DNA of 16,109 nt from assembly GCA_964400655.1 (NCBI GenBank), contig CAYNVN010000171.1:1-16109 (forward strand), given 5' to 3'. A program made the position numbers and the translations under genes. Every line of letters begins with the position of its first letter. Within the stretch, counting starts at the first letter, position 1. This document shows positions 8,431 to 15,276 of the stretch, piece by piece. The stretch is from B16-G9 sp964400655 (GTDB taxonomy: Bacteria; Bacteroidota; Bacteroidia; Bacteroidales; F082). The notes beneath the pieces were generated by a model, which saw only the letters and a list, made by a program, of their open reading frames with translations, ran no database searches and was not told the DNA's origin.

Positions 8431-9984
8431 CTATTGATGTTGTTCCCTGAGCAGGTCGTTGATGGTTTTAACCGGATTAAAAGTAATCAACGGGGTTTCC
8501 ACAAAAACGGTAATCCAGTCGGCCATGGCACCATTCCACAATCCGGGCAGCTCCTGTGCTTTTAAATCGCGGCCGTCTTTTGATTTTTGCGAAATAAACC
8601 CGGTTTTAGGATCAACATATTCCCGCAGGTCGAACAAATCGCCTTTATAATCGCGCACTCCGCAAACCAGGTCAACCGGATTAAAATGAGTGGCATTGCT
8701 TACAATCTCCTTTTGATCGGGTTTTGAAAAATCAATTTGAGATGATTCCACAATTTGCAGCGAAAGCTCATCATTTTCATCTTTTACCCAAAAGGGCCCG
8801 CCTCCCGGTTCTCCTTCGTTTTTTACCATCCCGCACACCCTTACGGGCCGGTTCAGTTTATTGAAAAGAAAATCAATTTTCTCCATCTTATCGAAGCCAT
8901 GGTAAGCATCCGGTATAAAAATGTTCAATTTTCTATTTGCAAATGTTTTAATCTCTTCAATCTCATCGTCGGTAAGATTTCCCTCTTCAAGTGCCTCAAG
9001 GAATGCAAATGTACGGTCCTGCAAATCAAGCAAAACGCCGCCAATTACTTTTTTATAGAGTACCGTTGGTTCCCTGAGCCTGTCGGAAACCACGTTATCA
9101 ATGTTTTTTACAAAAACGATTTCCCCTTTCAGGTCGTTGAGGTTTTCGATAAGAGCGCCATGTCCGCCCGGCCGGAAAAGAATCGTACCGTCATCATTCC
9201 GGAACGGCTCATTGTTCATGTCAACGGCAATGGTATCGGTGGATGGTTTTTGCTGTGAGTAACTTACTTCAATGGAAACATTGTAGCGCTTTTCATATTT
9301 TCCTTTACGGTTGTTAACGGCCTCTTCAAACTTTTTTTGATGCTCGGGCGAAACCGTAAAATGAACGGTTGCCACCCCGTCGGCATTGGCAGCGTAGCGG
9401 GCGGCTTCCACCAGATGCTCTTCAAGCGCCATTCGCGGTTCGTCGTCATAATTGTGAAACAGCAACAATCCTTTGGGCAGCAAAGAGTATCCAAGCCCCT
9501 TGTCGGTTAAAAAATAATCCAAAACCGGATTAAAATCCTTTTTGGATATCAGCGCATCTATATCCAGCCCGTCGGCTGCCATTACCGATTTCAGTTGTTG
9601 GTAAAAAGCAAATTTTTTAATGTTGGTAAAAAAGTTCCAAACCGAGTTAAAGCTTTTATCGGCCTCGTAGGCGGCAATATCTTCGGGAGTGCCGTTGTAT
9701 TTTTGCCTGAACTCATGCAGGTGTTTAAACATGCGGCTGGCGGCACCCGAAGCCGGTACAAACTTTAAAACATGATAATCTCCAAAATTATCGTTATAAA
9801 ACGATTCACGTTTTGCCGCCTCCTCTTCGCTGAAGGTTAAAATACCGTTTCCGGCGGTTGCCGGAGCATGAAGGTTGATATACGGAAATCCCTTTTTAAA
9901 GTTTTCAAGCTGTTTGTTAACAACGTCAATGGTTATTCCTTTATTTTCAATTTGCTTTAAATCGCTGTCTGTAAACATAATCAT
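8431..9984 (-). CDS. DUF4301 protein, possible UDP-sugar pyrophosphorylase relative
   Basis: A 517-residue soluble protein that I recognise as DUF4301; no experimental function is known to me. VPASGAASRMFK at 76-87 resembles the glycine-rich nucleotide-binding loop of sugar nucleotidyltransferases. SQQKP at 243-247, RPGGHGALIENL at 271-282 and FVKNIDNVV at 291-299 follow in the same order as the Q-x-x-P, P-P-G-H-G-D and F-V-x-N-I-D-N motifs of UDP-glucose pyrophosphorylases. I therefore infer an NTP:sugar-phosphate nucleotidyltransferase fold, substrate unknown. The start could be the ATG at 9984 or the third codon at 9978 (Met-Ile-Met). It faces the dehydrogenase tail to tail across 37 bp with no visible terminator, and is divergent from the tRNA-Leu pair. 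Confidence 0.83.
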   Translation of the reverse strand: MIMFTDSDLKQIENKGITIDVVNKQLENFKKGFPYINLHAPATAGNGILTFSEEEAAKRESFYNDNFGDYHVLKFVPASGAASRMFKHLHEFRQKYNGTPEDIAAYEADKSFNSVWNFFTNIKKFAFYQQLKSVMAADGLDIDALISKKDFNPVLDYFLTDKGLGYSLLPKGLLLFHNYDDEPRMALEEHLVEAARYAANADGVATVHFTVSPEHQKKFEEAVNNRKGKYEKRYNVSIEVSYSQQKPSTDTIAVDMNNEPFRNDDGTILFRPGGHGALIENLNDLKGEIVFVKNIDNVVSDRLREPTVLYKKVIGGVLLDLQDRTFAFLEALEEGNLTDDEIEEIKTFANRKLNIFIPDAYHGFDKMEKIDFLFNKLNRPVRVCGMVKNEGEPGGGPFWVKDENDELSLQIVESSQIDFSKPDQKEIVSNATHFNPVDLVCGVRDYKGDLFDLREYVDPKTGFISQKSKDGRDLKAQELPGLWNGAMADWITVFVETPLITFNPVKTINDLLREQHQ

Positions 9985-10072
9985 GTGTATTTATTTTGAG
10001 CAATAAATATATGAAAAATCGGGCATTCGCCACTTCAAAACAACTTTGTTAATATTTTTTTTAATTCTTGCA

Positions 10073-10099
10073 TTGTTTAAAGAAATAATTTTAATTTTG
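10073..10099 (+). promoter_or_regulatory. Promoter of the tRNA-Leu operon
   Basis: TTG at 10073-10075, a 16-nt spacer and TAATTTTG at 10092-10099 fit the Bacteroidota -33/-7 promoter. The predicted start near 10105 is about eight bases before the first tRNA. Confidence 0.7.
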
Positions 10100-10112
10100 C
10101 AGCCGCTTAAAT

Positions 10113-10197
10113 GCCCAGGTGGCGGAACTGGTAGACGCGCATGGTTGAGGGCCATGTTCCTGTAACGGGAGTGCAAGTTCGATTCTTGTCCTGGGCA
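10113..10197 (+). tRNA. tRNA-Leu (anticodon GAG)
   Basis: The acceptor stem GCCCAGG (10113-10119) pairs with CCTGGGC (10190-10196), followed by discriminator A at 10197. The D-arm contains TGGTAGACGC. Anticodon stem CATGG/CCATG (10140-10144, 10152-10156) closes the loop TTGAGGG with anticodon GAG at 10147-10149, reading CTC/CTT. A long variable arm (class II) and the T-arm TTCGATTC confirm leucine. The 3' CCA is not fully encoded; the following bases are CAA. Confidence 0.96.
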
Positions 10198-10199
10198 CA

Positions 10200-10217
10200 A
10201 AAAGGCAACCGCCTTTT
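10200..10217 (+). other. Hairpin between the two tRNAs
   Basis: AAAAGGC (10200-10206), loop AACC and GCCTTTT (10211-10217) form a 7-bp stem between the two tRNAs. The T run is short (four Ts), so it is more likely a processing or spacing element than a full terminator. Confidence 0.45.
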
Positions 10218-10223
10218 AGCCCT

Positions 10224-10307
10224 GCCCAAGTGGCGAAATTGGTAGACGCGCTACATTCAGGGTGTAGTGGCCGTACGGCCGTGTAGGTTCGAGTCCTATC
10301 TTGGGCA
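10224..10307 (+). tRNA. tRNA-Leu (anticodon CAG)
   Basis: The acceptor stem GCCCAAG (10224-10230) pairs with CTTGGGC (10300-10306), followed by discriminator A at 10307. Anticodon stem CTACA/TGTAG (10251-10255, 10263-10267) closes the loop TTCAGGG with anticodon CAG at 10258-10260, reading CTG. The variable arm is long (GGCCGTACGGCC), as in class II tRNAs, and the T-arm has TTCGAGT. It lies 26 bp after tRNA-Leu(GAG) and shares its acceptor and D-arm design, so the two are probably paralogues in one transcript. Confidence 0.96.
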
Positions 10308-10322
10308 CAGAAATAAAAAAAA

Positions 10323-10353
10323 GACCGGTACTAATTGTATCGGTCTTTTTTTT
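10323..10353 (+). terminator. Terminator of the tRNA-Leu operon
   Basis: GACCGGTA (10323-10330), loop CTAATTG and TATCGGTC (10338-10345) form an 8-bp stem with one G-T wobble, followed by eight Ts at 10346-10353. An A run precedes the stem, so it could also work in the other direction. Confidence 0.88.
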
Positions 10354-10485
10354 GTTTGTATATGACTGTAACGCAGCAATCTCCAATAACACACCGTTGT
10401 TATTATTATAACAACTACCGGTTTTATAATCTCGTAATAAAGGCTAAACAACACAACAGCATCTTCCGTTATTAAAAAAATAATA

Positions 10486-10493
10486 TATCTTTA
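10486..10493 (+). promoter_or_regulatory. Weak -7 element for the SpoIIAA-like gene
   Basis: TATCTTTA differs from TAnnTTTG only in the last base. A start near 10499 would leave no leader for the ATG at 10500 but about 37 nt for the ATG at 10536, favouring the later start. No -33 TTG is seen. Otherwise the gap from the tRNA terminator to this point holds nothing recognisable. Confidence 0.35.
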
Positions 10494-10535
10494 CCTTGCA
10501 TGTATGATTCAATTGTTTCATCACAACAAACAGTA

Positions 10536-10952
10536 ATGGAAGTATCTTTCAGGTATGACCCGCAAAAAAACATCTATTTTAAAACCGTAAGTGGAAAGGT
10601 TACTTATAATGAAGCTGTCAATTCATTAATCCCGGAAGGCGTTTTTGATCTTAGTAAAAACATTTATGTAATCGAAGACTCGACCAAAGCCGTTGTTGCT
10701 TTCCCGCTGAACAAGTTATACGGATTTGTTAACCACTTCATGCAAAACTTCCCGAAAAAGATTTTGGTTTTTCACGCTCTTATTACCGACTCGAAAATTA
10801 TTACCGCTTTTGCATTTATTATCAAAAGAATATTTCCCGATAACCGATACCGGCTCGCCATTTTTTCAACACACAAAAAAGCTTTGGAATGGACGTTAAA
10901 AAAACAAAAAGTTTACGGCAACACTCCGCCAAAGGCGAAGCCTCTTCTTTAA
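10536..10952 (+). CDS. Small SpoIIAA-like (STAS/SEC14-type) hypothetical protein
   Basis: A 138-residue soluble protein from the ATG at 10536. An upstream in-frame ATG at 10500 would add 12 residues but sits too close to the putative promoter. The layout fits a SpoIIAA-like fold: an early strand with the VSGKVTYNEAV motif, a helix, a hydrophobic strand KNIYVIEDS, a second helix around the middle, the strand KILVFHALI, a long helix, then RLAIFSTHKKALEWTLKK. The last motif resembles the 'F...eeAl.WL' ending of that family. No phosphorylatable serine motif of anti-sigma antagonists is obvious. Its role is unknown. It lies between the tRNA operon and the GAPDH gene, 101 bp before the latter, which has its own promoter. 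Confidence 0.65.
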   Translation: MEVSFRYDPQKNIYFKTVSGKVTYNEAVNSLIPEGVFDLSKNIYVIEDSTKAVVAFPLNKLYGFVNHFMQNFPKKILVFHALITDSKIITAFAFIIKRIFPDNRYRLAIFSTHKKALEWTLKKQKVYGNTPPKAKPLL

Positions 10953-10980
10953 TAATATTCTAAATAGCCAGCCATTTATT

Positions 10981-11007
10981 TTGTTAAAAATAACTTTTCT
11001 ATCTTTG
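10981..11007 (+). promoter_or_regulatory. Promoter of the GAPDH gene
   Basis: TTG at 10981-10983, a 16-nt spacer and TATCTTTG at 11000-11007 fit the Bacteroidota consensus. Transcription would begin near 11013 with a leader of about 40 nt containing a short ORF. Confidence 0.7.
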
Positions 11008-11033
11008 TTGCACAGCTTATTACTCAACAAATC

Positions 11034-11057
11034 ATGAACCAAAAAAATGAAACATGA
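11034..11057 (+). other. Seven-codon leader ORF overlapping the GAPDH start
   Basis: An ATG at 11034 opens a frame encoding MNQKNET. Its TGA stop at 11055-11057 overlaps the GAPDH ATG at 11054-11056 in an ATGA arrangement. This is the first ATG in the predicted leader. The geometry suits translational coupling, but chance is possible in such an A-rich leader. Confidence 0.4.
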
Positions 11058-12517
11058 CAAAGGGACAAATGAATGGAGACTATGAAAGTTTCCTTAAAGA
11101 CTGGGTGTTGCAGGAACAACTCAGTAACGAATTCATCAATGTAATTTACAAGCTTTTTTACGACAAGTCCATTGAGCTGATTTTTTTCAGAAGTCAGCTT
11201 ATCGACCGTAGTTCAAGCGTTATTCTTTACAAGCATTCCTACGCTGAAAACATCATCGGACAAAAGCTCAAAGTAAAAGATTCGTTAAAACTGGCCAAAG
11301 CGATTTTGCATTGTAATGTAAAACCATCGCGTATTGACATTGGCAAATTAAATCATCAGTGGGTTAATGAAAGAAAAAATTATCTTGATGCAGATGATTT
11401 TATTTTACATAAACTTAAAAAATTCATCAACGGCAAAGGGGAGAAACATGAAAAACCGAAAGATGTAATCCTTTTCGGATTTGGACGTATAGGCCGCCTG
11501 CTTGCCAGAGAGCTTATTATCCAAAGCAACGGAGAACAACTTCGTTTAAGGGCCATTGTAACCCGAGGTAACGATGCCCAGCAAATCATCAAACGAGCTT
11601 CACTCTTCCGTCACGATTCAATTCACGGACAATTCAGAGGTGTTGCCATCGAAGATGTTGACGACAAGAGTTTGTACATCAACGGTCATAAGGTTTTGTT
11701 TCTGGCTGCCGACTCACCCGAAAACATCGATTATACCGAGTACGGTATCAACGATGCCATTTTAATTGACAACACAGGTATTTTCAGAGACAGAGAAGGT
11801 TTGTCGCGTCACCTTAAAGCCAAAGGTGTTGATCAGGTATTGCTTACCGCACCCGGAAAGGGCGATATTCCCAACATTGTATATGGTGTAAACCAGGATG
11901 AATACGACATTGTCAACGAAAAAATCTTTTCGGCGGCATCCTGTACCACCAACGCATCGGTTCCGGTACTTTCGGTAATCGAGAAGAATTTCGGAATTGA
12001 AAAGGGACATATCGAAACCGTTCACTCCTATACCAACGACCAAAACCTGCTGGATAACTTCCACAAAAAAACCCGACGCGGCCGCTCGGCACCATTAAAC
12101 CTGGTAATTACCGAAACCGGCGCTGCCAAAGCCGTTGCCAAAGCCATCCCCACACTGGAGGGAAAACTTACGGGTAACGCCATTCGGGTACCCACTCCCG
12201 ATGTTTCGCTGGTGATTATGTCGCTGTCGTTAAAAAAAGAAGCCACCATCGAGGATGTTAACAACCTGATGCGCAAAGCATCACTGGAAGGCAATCTGGT
12301 TGAACAAATCAAATATTCCACTTCGGCCGATGCCGTTTCGTCCGATTTTATCGGCGAACCGGTAACATCCATTTACGACAGCCTTGCCACCAAAGTATCA
12401 TACGACAAAAAAAATATTGTAATGTACGTTTGGTACGATAACGAGTATGGTTATGCCATGCAGGTTATAAGGGTTGCCAAATATGTTTCGGGAGTGTTAC
12501 GTCCGGCTTATTTCTAA
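11054..12517 (+). CDS. gap: Glyceraldehyde-3-phosphate dehydrogenase, long N-extended form
   Basis: A phosphorylating GAPDH that interconverts glyceraldehyde-3-phosphate and 1,3-bisphosphoglycerate. At 487 residues it is about 150 longer than classical GAPDH. Residues 1-135 form an extra N-terminal domain, as in the long GAPDHs of Bacteroidota and the GapB-type enzymes of some gammaproteobacteria. The Rossmann motif GFGRIGRLLAR starts at about 142. The catalytic centre SAASCTTN has Cys297, with His324 in HSYTNDQ and phosphate-binding Arg378 in GNAIRVP. The position of the NAD-selective aspartate (usually AIND) reads AIVT-R, with Thr170 and Arg171, hinting at NADP use and a gluconeogenic or anabolic role; this is inferred. 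The start at 11054 follows a leader ORF; Met6 at 11069 is an alternative. A strong terminator follows. Confidence 0.92.
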   Translation: MTKGQMNGDYESFLKDWVLQEQLSNEFINVIYKLFYDKSIELIFFRSQLIDRSSSVILYKHSYAENIIGQKLKVKDSLKLAKAILHCNVKPSRIDIGKLNHQWVNERKNYLDADDFILHKLKKFINGKGEKHEKPKDVILFGFGRIGRLLARELIIQSNGEQLRLRAIVTRGNDAQQIIKRASLFRHDSIHGQFRGVAIEDVDDKSLYINGHKVLFLAADSPENIDYTEYGINDAILIDNTGIFRDREGLSRHLKAKGVDQVLLTAPGKGDIPNIVYGVNQDEYDIVNEKIFSAASCTTNASVPVLSVIEKNFGIEKGHIETVHSYTNDQNLLDNFHKKTRRGRSAPLNLVITETGAAKAVAKAIPTLEGKLTGNAIRVPTPDVSLVIMSLSLKKEATIEDVNNLMRKASLEGNLVEQIKYSTSADAVSSDFIGEPVTSIYDSLATKVSYDKKNIVMYVWYDNEYGYAMQVIRVAKYVSGVLRPAYF

Positions 12518-12540
12518 TTACAATATTTAAATAACCATGG

Positions 12541-12578
12541 AAAAAGGATGTTCGGTTTGACATCCTTTTTTCTTTTTT
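12541..12578 (+). terminator. Terminator after the GAPDH gene
   Basis: AAAAAGGATGT (12541-12551), an 8-nt loop and ACATCCTTTTT (12560-12570) form an 11-bp perfect stem, followed by a T-rich tail. It isolates the GAPDH gene from pyrG. Confidence 0.9.
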
Positions 12579-12643
12579 AAAAAATTTAATTAAGTTGTTA
12601 ATTATTTTTACAAAATTTCCTTTTAGAAAGCTGTTTTTTGTAG

Positions 12644-12651
12644 TTTCTTTG
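12644..12651 (+). promoter_or_regulatory. Candidate -7 element for pyrG
   Basis: TTTCTTTG has seven of the eight preferred positions of TAnnTTTG (T in place of A at position 2). It would start transcription near 12657, about 23 nt before the pyrG ATG. No TTG is seen at the expected -33 distance. Confidence 0.4.
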
Positions 12652-12679
12652 CACTCTTAAAACAAGCCCGCCAAAACCA

Positions 12680-14305
12680 ATGGAAAAACAAGTTAAATAC
12701 ATTTTTGTTACCGGTGGTGTTTCTTCATCGCTTGGAAAAGGAATCATCTCTTCATCGCTGGCCAAACTGCTTCAGGCCAGAGGATTTTCGGTCACCATTC
12801 AAAAACTCGATCCCTATATTAACATCGATCCGGGTACATTAAACCCGTACGAGCACGGCGAATGTTATGTAACGGACGACGGTGCGGAAACCGACCTCGA
12901 CCTCGGTCATTACGAAAGGTTTTCCAACGTACCCACTTCACAGGCAAACAACGTAACAACCGGCCGGATTTATCAAAATGTTATTAACAAAGAACGCAAA
13001 GGAGAATATCTGGGCACCACGGTACAGGTAATCCCGCACATTACCGATGAAATAAAAAGAAGCATCAAGCTGTTGGGCGAGACCGGAAAATTTGATTTTG
13101 TCATTACCGAAATTGGCGGCACGGTGGGTGATATCGAATCATTTCCATTTATTGAAACCGTTCGTCAGATGAAATGGGAATATGCTCATCACTGTGCTGT
13201 AATACATCTTACGCTTGTTCCTTATTTAAAAAGTGCCGGCGAACTGAAAACCAAACCTACCCAGCACTCGGTTAAAACATTGCTGGAACAGGGGGTTCAG
13301 CCCGACATTATTGTTTGCCGTACCGAAAAACACCTTACAGAAGGAATCCGTAAAAAAATAGCTCAGTTTTGTAACGTTACCCCTTCATCGGTTATCGAAT
13401 CAATTGATGCCGAAACCATTTACGAAGTGCCGCTGTTAATGCTGGATGAAAAACTGGATGTTGAGGTTTTAAAGAAAACCGAAACTTCCGTGCCGGAGAA
13501 ACTCGACCTGAATAACTGGAAACGGTTTGTAACCAATCTTAAAAACCCCAAGGAAGAGGTTACCATTGCTCTGGTTGGAAAATACATTGAGCTTAAGGAT
13601 GCCTACAAATCAATTAACGAAGCCTTTATTCACGGCGGAGCTTCCAATGAGGTTGAGGTAAAGATAAAACGGGTCAATTCGGAGGTTGTTGACCAAAAAA
13701 ATGCAGCCGAATTTTTATCGGATGTTGACGGTATTTTGGTGGCACCCGGTTTTGGCGGCAGAGGAATTGAAGGAAAGATAGAAGCCATCAGGTATGCACG
13801 CGAAAACAAGATACCGTTCCTCGGCATCTGTTTGGGAATGCAATGTGCTGCCATCGAATTTTCAAGAAATGTTTTAGGACTGAAAGGTGCTCATTCAACA
13901 GAGATGGAGCCGGCTACCCCCTATCCGGTTATCGATTTGATGGAGACACAGAAAAAAATATCGGGTCTTGGCGGCACCATGCGACTGGGCGCTTACGATT
14001 GTAAACTTACGGATGATTCGTTCGCATACCGGGCCTACCAAAAGAAAGAGGTTCGCGAACGTCACCGTCACCGTTATGAATTCAACAACAAATACCGTGA
14101 AGATTTTATTAAAAACGGTATGCGTATAGCCGGTATCAACCCTCAGGAAGATTTGGTGGAAATCATTGAACTAACCAATCATCCGTGGTTTGTTGGTGTA
14201 CAATTCCACCCCGAATACAAAAGTACGGTAGCAAAACCTCACCCCCTGTTTGTAGGGTTTGTTAAAGCATCCTTAGAACATAAACATTCGAGACGAACAA
14301 ACTAA
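12680..14305 (+). CDS. pyrG: CTP synthase
   Basis: Converts UTP to CTP using ATP and glutamine-derived ammonia, the last step of pyrimidine nucleotide synthesis. The 541-residue length is normal. The N-terminal amidoligase domain (about 1-267) begins YIFVTGGVSSSLGKG with its P-loop, followed by the QKLDPYINIDPGT and DDGAETDLDLGHYERF signatures. The glutamine amidotransferase domain (about 290-535) has nucleophile Cys384 in GICLGMQ and partners His510 and Glu512 in QFHPEY. All catalytic residues are present. The ATG at 12680 matches the family N-terminus. It stands alone after the GAPDH terminator, and its TAA overlaps the stop of the convergent fabI gene, leaving no intergenic terminator. Confidence 0.98.
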   Translation: MEKQVKYIFVTGGVSSSLGKGIISSSLAKLLQARGFSVTIQKLDPYINIDPGTLNPYEHGECYVTDDGAETDLDLGHYERFSNVPTSQANNVTTGRIYQNVINKERKGEYLGTTVQVIPHITDEIKRSIKLLGETGKFDFVITEIGGTVGDIESFPFIETVRQMKWEYAHHCAVIHLTLVPYLKSAGELKTKPTQHSVKTLLEQGVQPDIIVCRTEKHLTEGIRKKIAQFCNVTPSSVIESIDAETIYEVPLLMLDEKLDVEVLKKTETSVPEKLDLNNWKRFVTNLKNPKEEVTIALVGKYIELKDAYKSINEAFIHGGASNEVEVKIKRVNSEVVDQKNAAEFLSDVDGILVAPGFGGRGIEGKIEAIRYARENKIPFLGICLGMQCAAIEFSRNVLGLKGAHSTEMEPATPYPVIDLMETQKKISGLGGTMRLGAYDCKLTDDSFAYRAYQKKEVRERHRHRYEFNNKYREDFIKNGMRIAGINPQEDLVEIIELTNHPWFVGVQFHPEYKSTVAKPHPLFVGFVKASLEHKHSRRTN

Positions 14306-15156
14306 TCAAGGTCAAGCTCGTCATTTTGGATGGCTGCCTCCAGACTTTTGTTGTACATACTCATGGCACGAAGGCTCATACCCATACTTGAGAAGCCGCC
14401 ATCGTGATATAAATTTTGCATGGTAACCTTTTTGGTAAGGTCGGAGAACATTACCACACAGTAGTTGGCACATTCAACGGCATCGGCATTTCCCAAAGGC
14501 GACATGCGGTTGGTAAAGTCCATCAGCCCGTCGATGCCTTTTACACCCGAACCGGCAGTAGTCATGGTTGGCGACTGCGAAATGGTATTAACCCTTATCT
14601 TTTTCTCCCTACCGTATATATAACCGAAACTGCGGGCAATGGATTCCAGCAACGACTTGGCATCCGCCATATCGTTGTAACCGTACAATACGCGCTGAGC
14701 GGCAATATACGACAAAGCAACCACCGAACCCCATTCATTGATGGCATCCAGCTTATAAGCAACCTGTAACATTTTATGAAAAGAGATTGCCGAAATATCA
14801 AGCGTTTTTTCAAGATATTTGTAGTTCAGGTCGCTGTAAACCCGTTTTTTCCTAACATTTAACGACATACCGATTGAGTGCAAAACAAAATCGATTTTAC
14901 CGCCCAGCACCTCCATCGATTTTTCAAAAACCGTATAAAGATCATCCACACTGGTTGCATCGGCAGGGATAATAACCGAACCTGTTTTTTCAGCCAACTC
15001 TTTGGTCATCCCGAAACGTAATGCTGTTTCGGTGTTACTCAGCGTAAAAACAGCTCCCTCTTCGTGAGCCTGCTCGGCAACTTTCCATGCAATCGACTTG
15101 TCATCCAGTGCGCCAAAAATAATTCCCTTTTTTCCTTTTAATAAATTGTAGGCCAT
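14302..15156 (-). CDS. fabI: Enoyl-[acyl-carrier-protein] reductase (FabI)
   Basis: The NAD(P)H-dependent trans-2-enoyl-ACP reductase that completes each cycle of type II fatty-acid synthesis. The 284-residue protein shows the FabI-type nucleotide motif G-A-L-D-D-K-S-I-A-W at 15-24. HSIGM at 93-97 has Gly96 at the position of E. coli Gly93, the triclosan contact. The catalytic set is Tyr150, Tyr160 and Lys167 in SYIAAQR and YGYNDMADAK. SQSPTMTTAGSG follows as the substrate-loop region. It is slightly longer than E. coli FabI, with an acidic C-terminal end. The ATG at 15156 is supported by a well-formed promoter 36-64 bp upstream. Its stop overlaps that of pyrG on the other strand. Confidence 0.96.
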   Translation of the reverse strand: MAYNLLKGKKGIIFGALDDKSIAWKVAEQAHEEGAVFTLSNTETALRFGMTKELAEKTGSVIIPADATSVDDLYTVFEKSMEVLGGKIDFVLHSIGMSLNVRKKRVYSDLNYKYLEKTLDISAISFHKMLQVAYKLDAINEWGSVVALSYIAAQRVLYGYNDMADAKSLLESIARSFGYIYGREKKIRVNTISQSPTMTTAGSGVKGIDGLMDFTNRMSPLGNADAVECANYCVVMFSDLTKKVTMQNLYHDGGFSSMGMSLRAMSMYNKSLEAAIQNDELDLD

Positions 15157-15191
15157 CTCTTTTACTTTATAATTAGTCTTAATAACTGCGG

Positions 15192-15220
15192 CAAAGATAA
15201 AAATATTCCATAACTACAAA
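15192..15220 (-). promoter_or_regulatory. Promoter of fabI
   Basis: The minus strand has TTTG (15220-15217), a 17-nt spacer and TATCTTTG (15199-15192), an almost ideal Bacteroidota promoter. The predicted start is near 15186, giving a leader of about 30 nt. Confidence 0.78.
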
Positions 15221-15254
15221 TGACTGATAACCGTTAAACAGTAACGGAAAAAAC

Positions 15255-15262
15255 TATTTTTG
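15255..15262 (+). promoter_or_regulatory. -7 element of the TlpA-like gene
   Basis: TATTTTTG matches TAnnTTTG. The implied start near 15268 leaves only about nine bases before the ATG at 15277, so the mRNA would be nearly leaderless. No TTG is present at -33. Confidence 0.5.
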
Positions 15263-15276
15263 CGAAAAATTTATTC

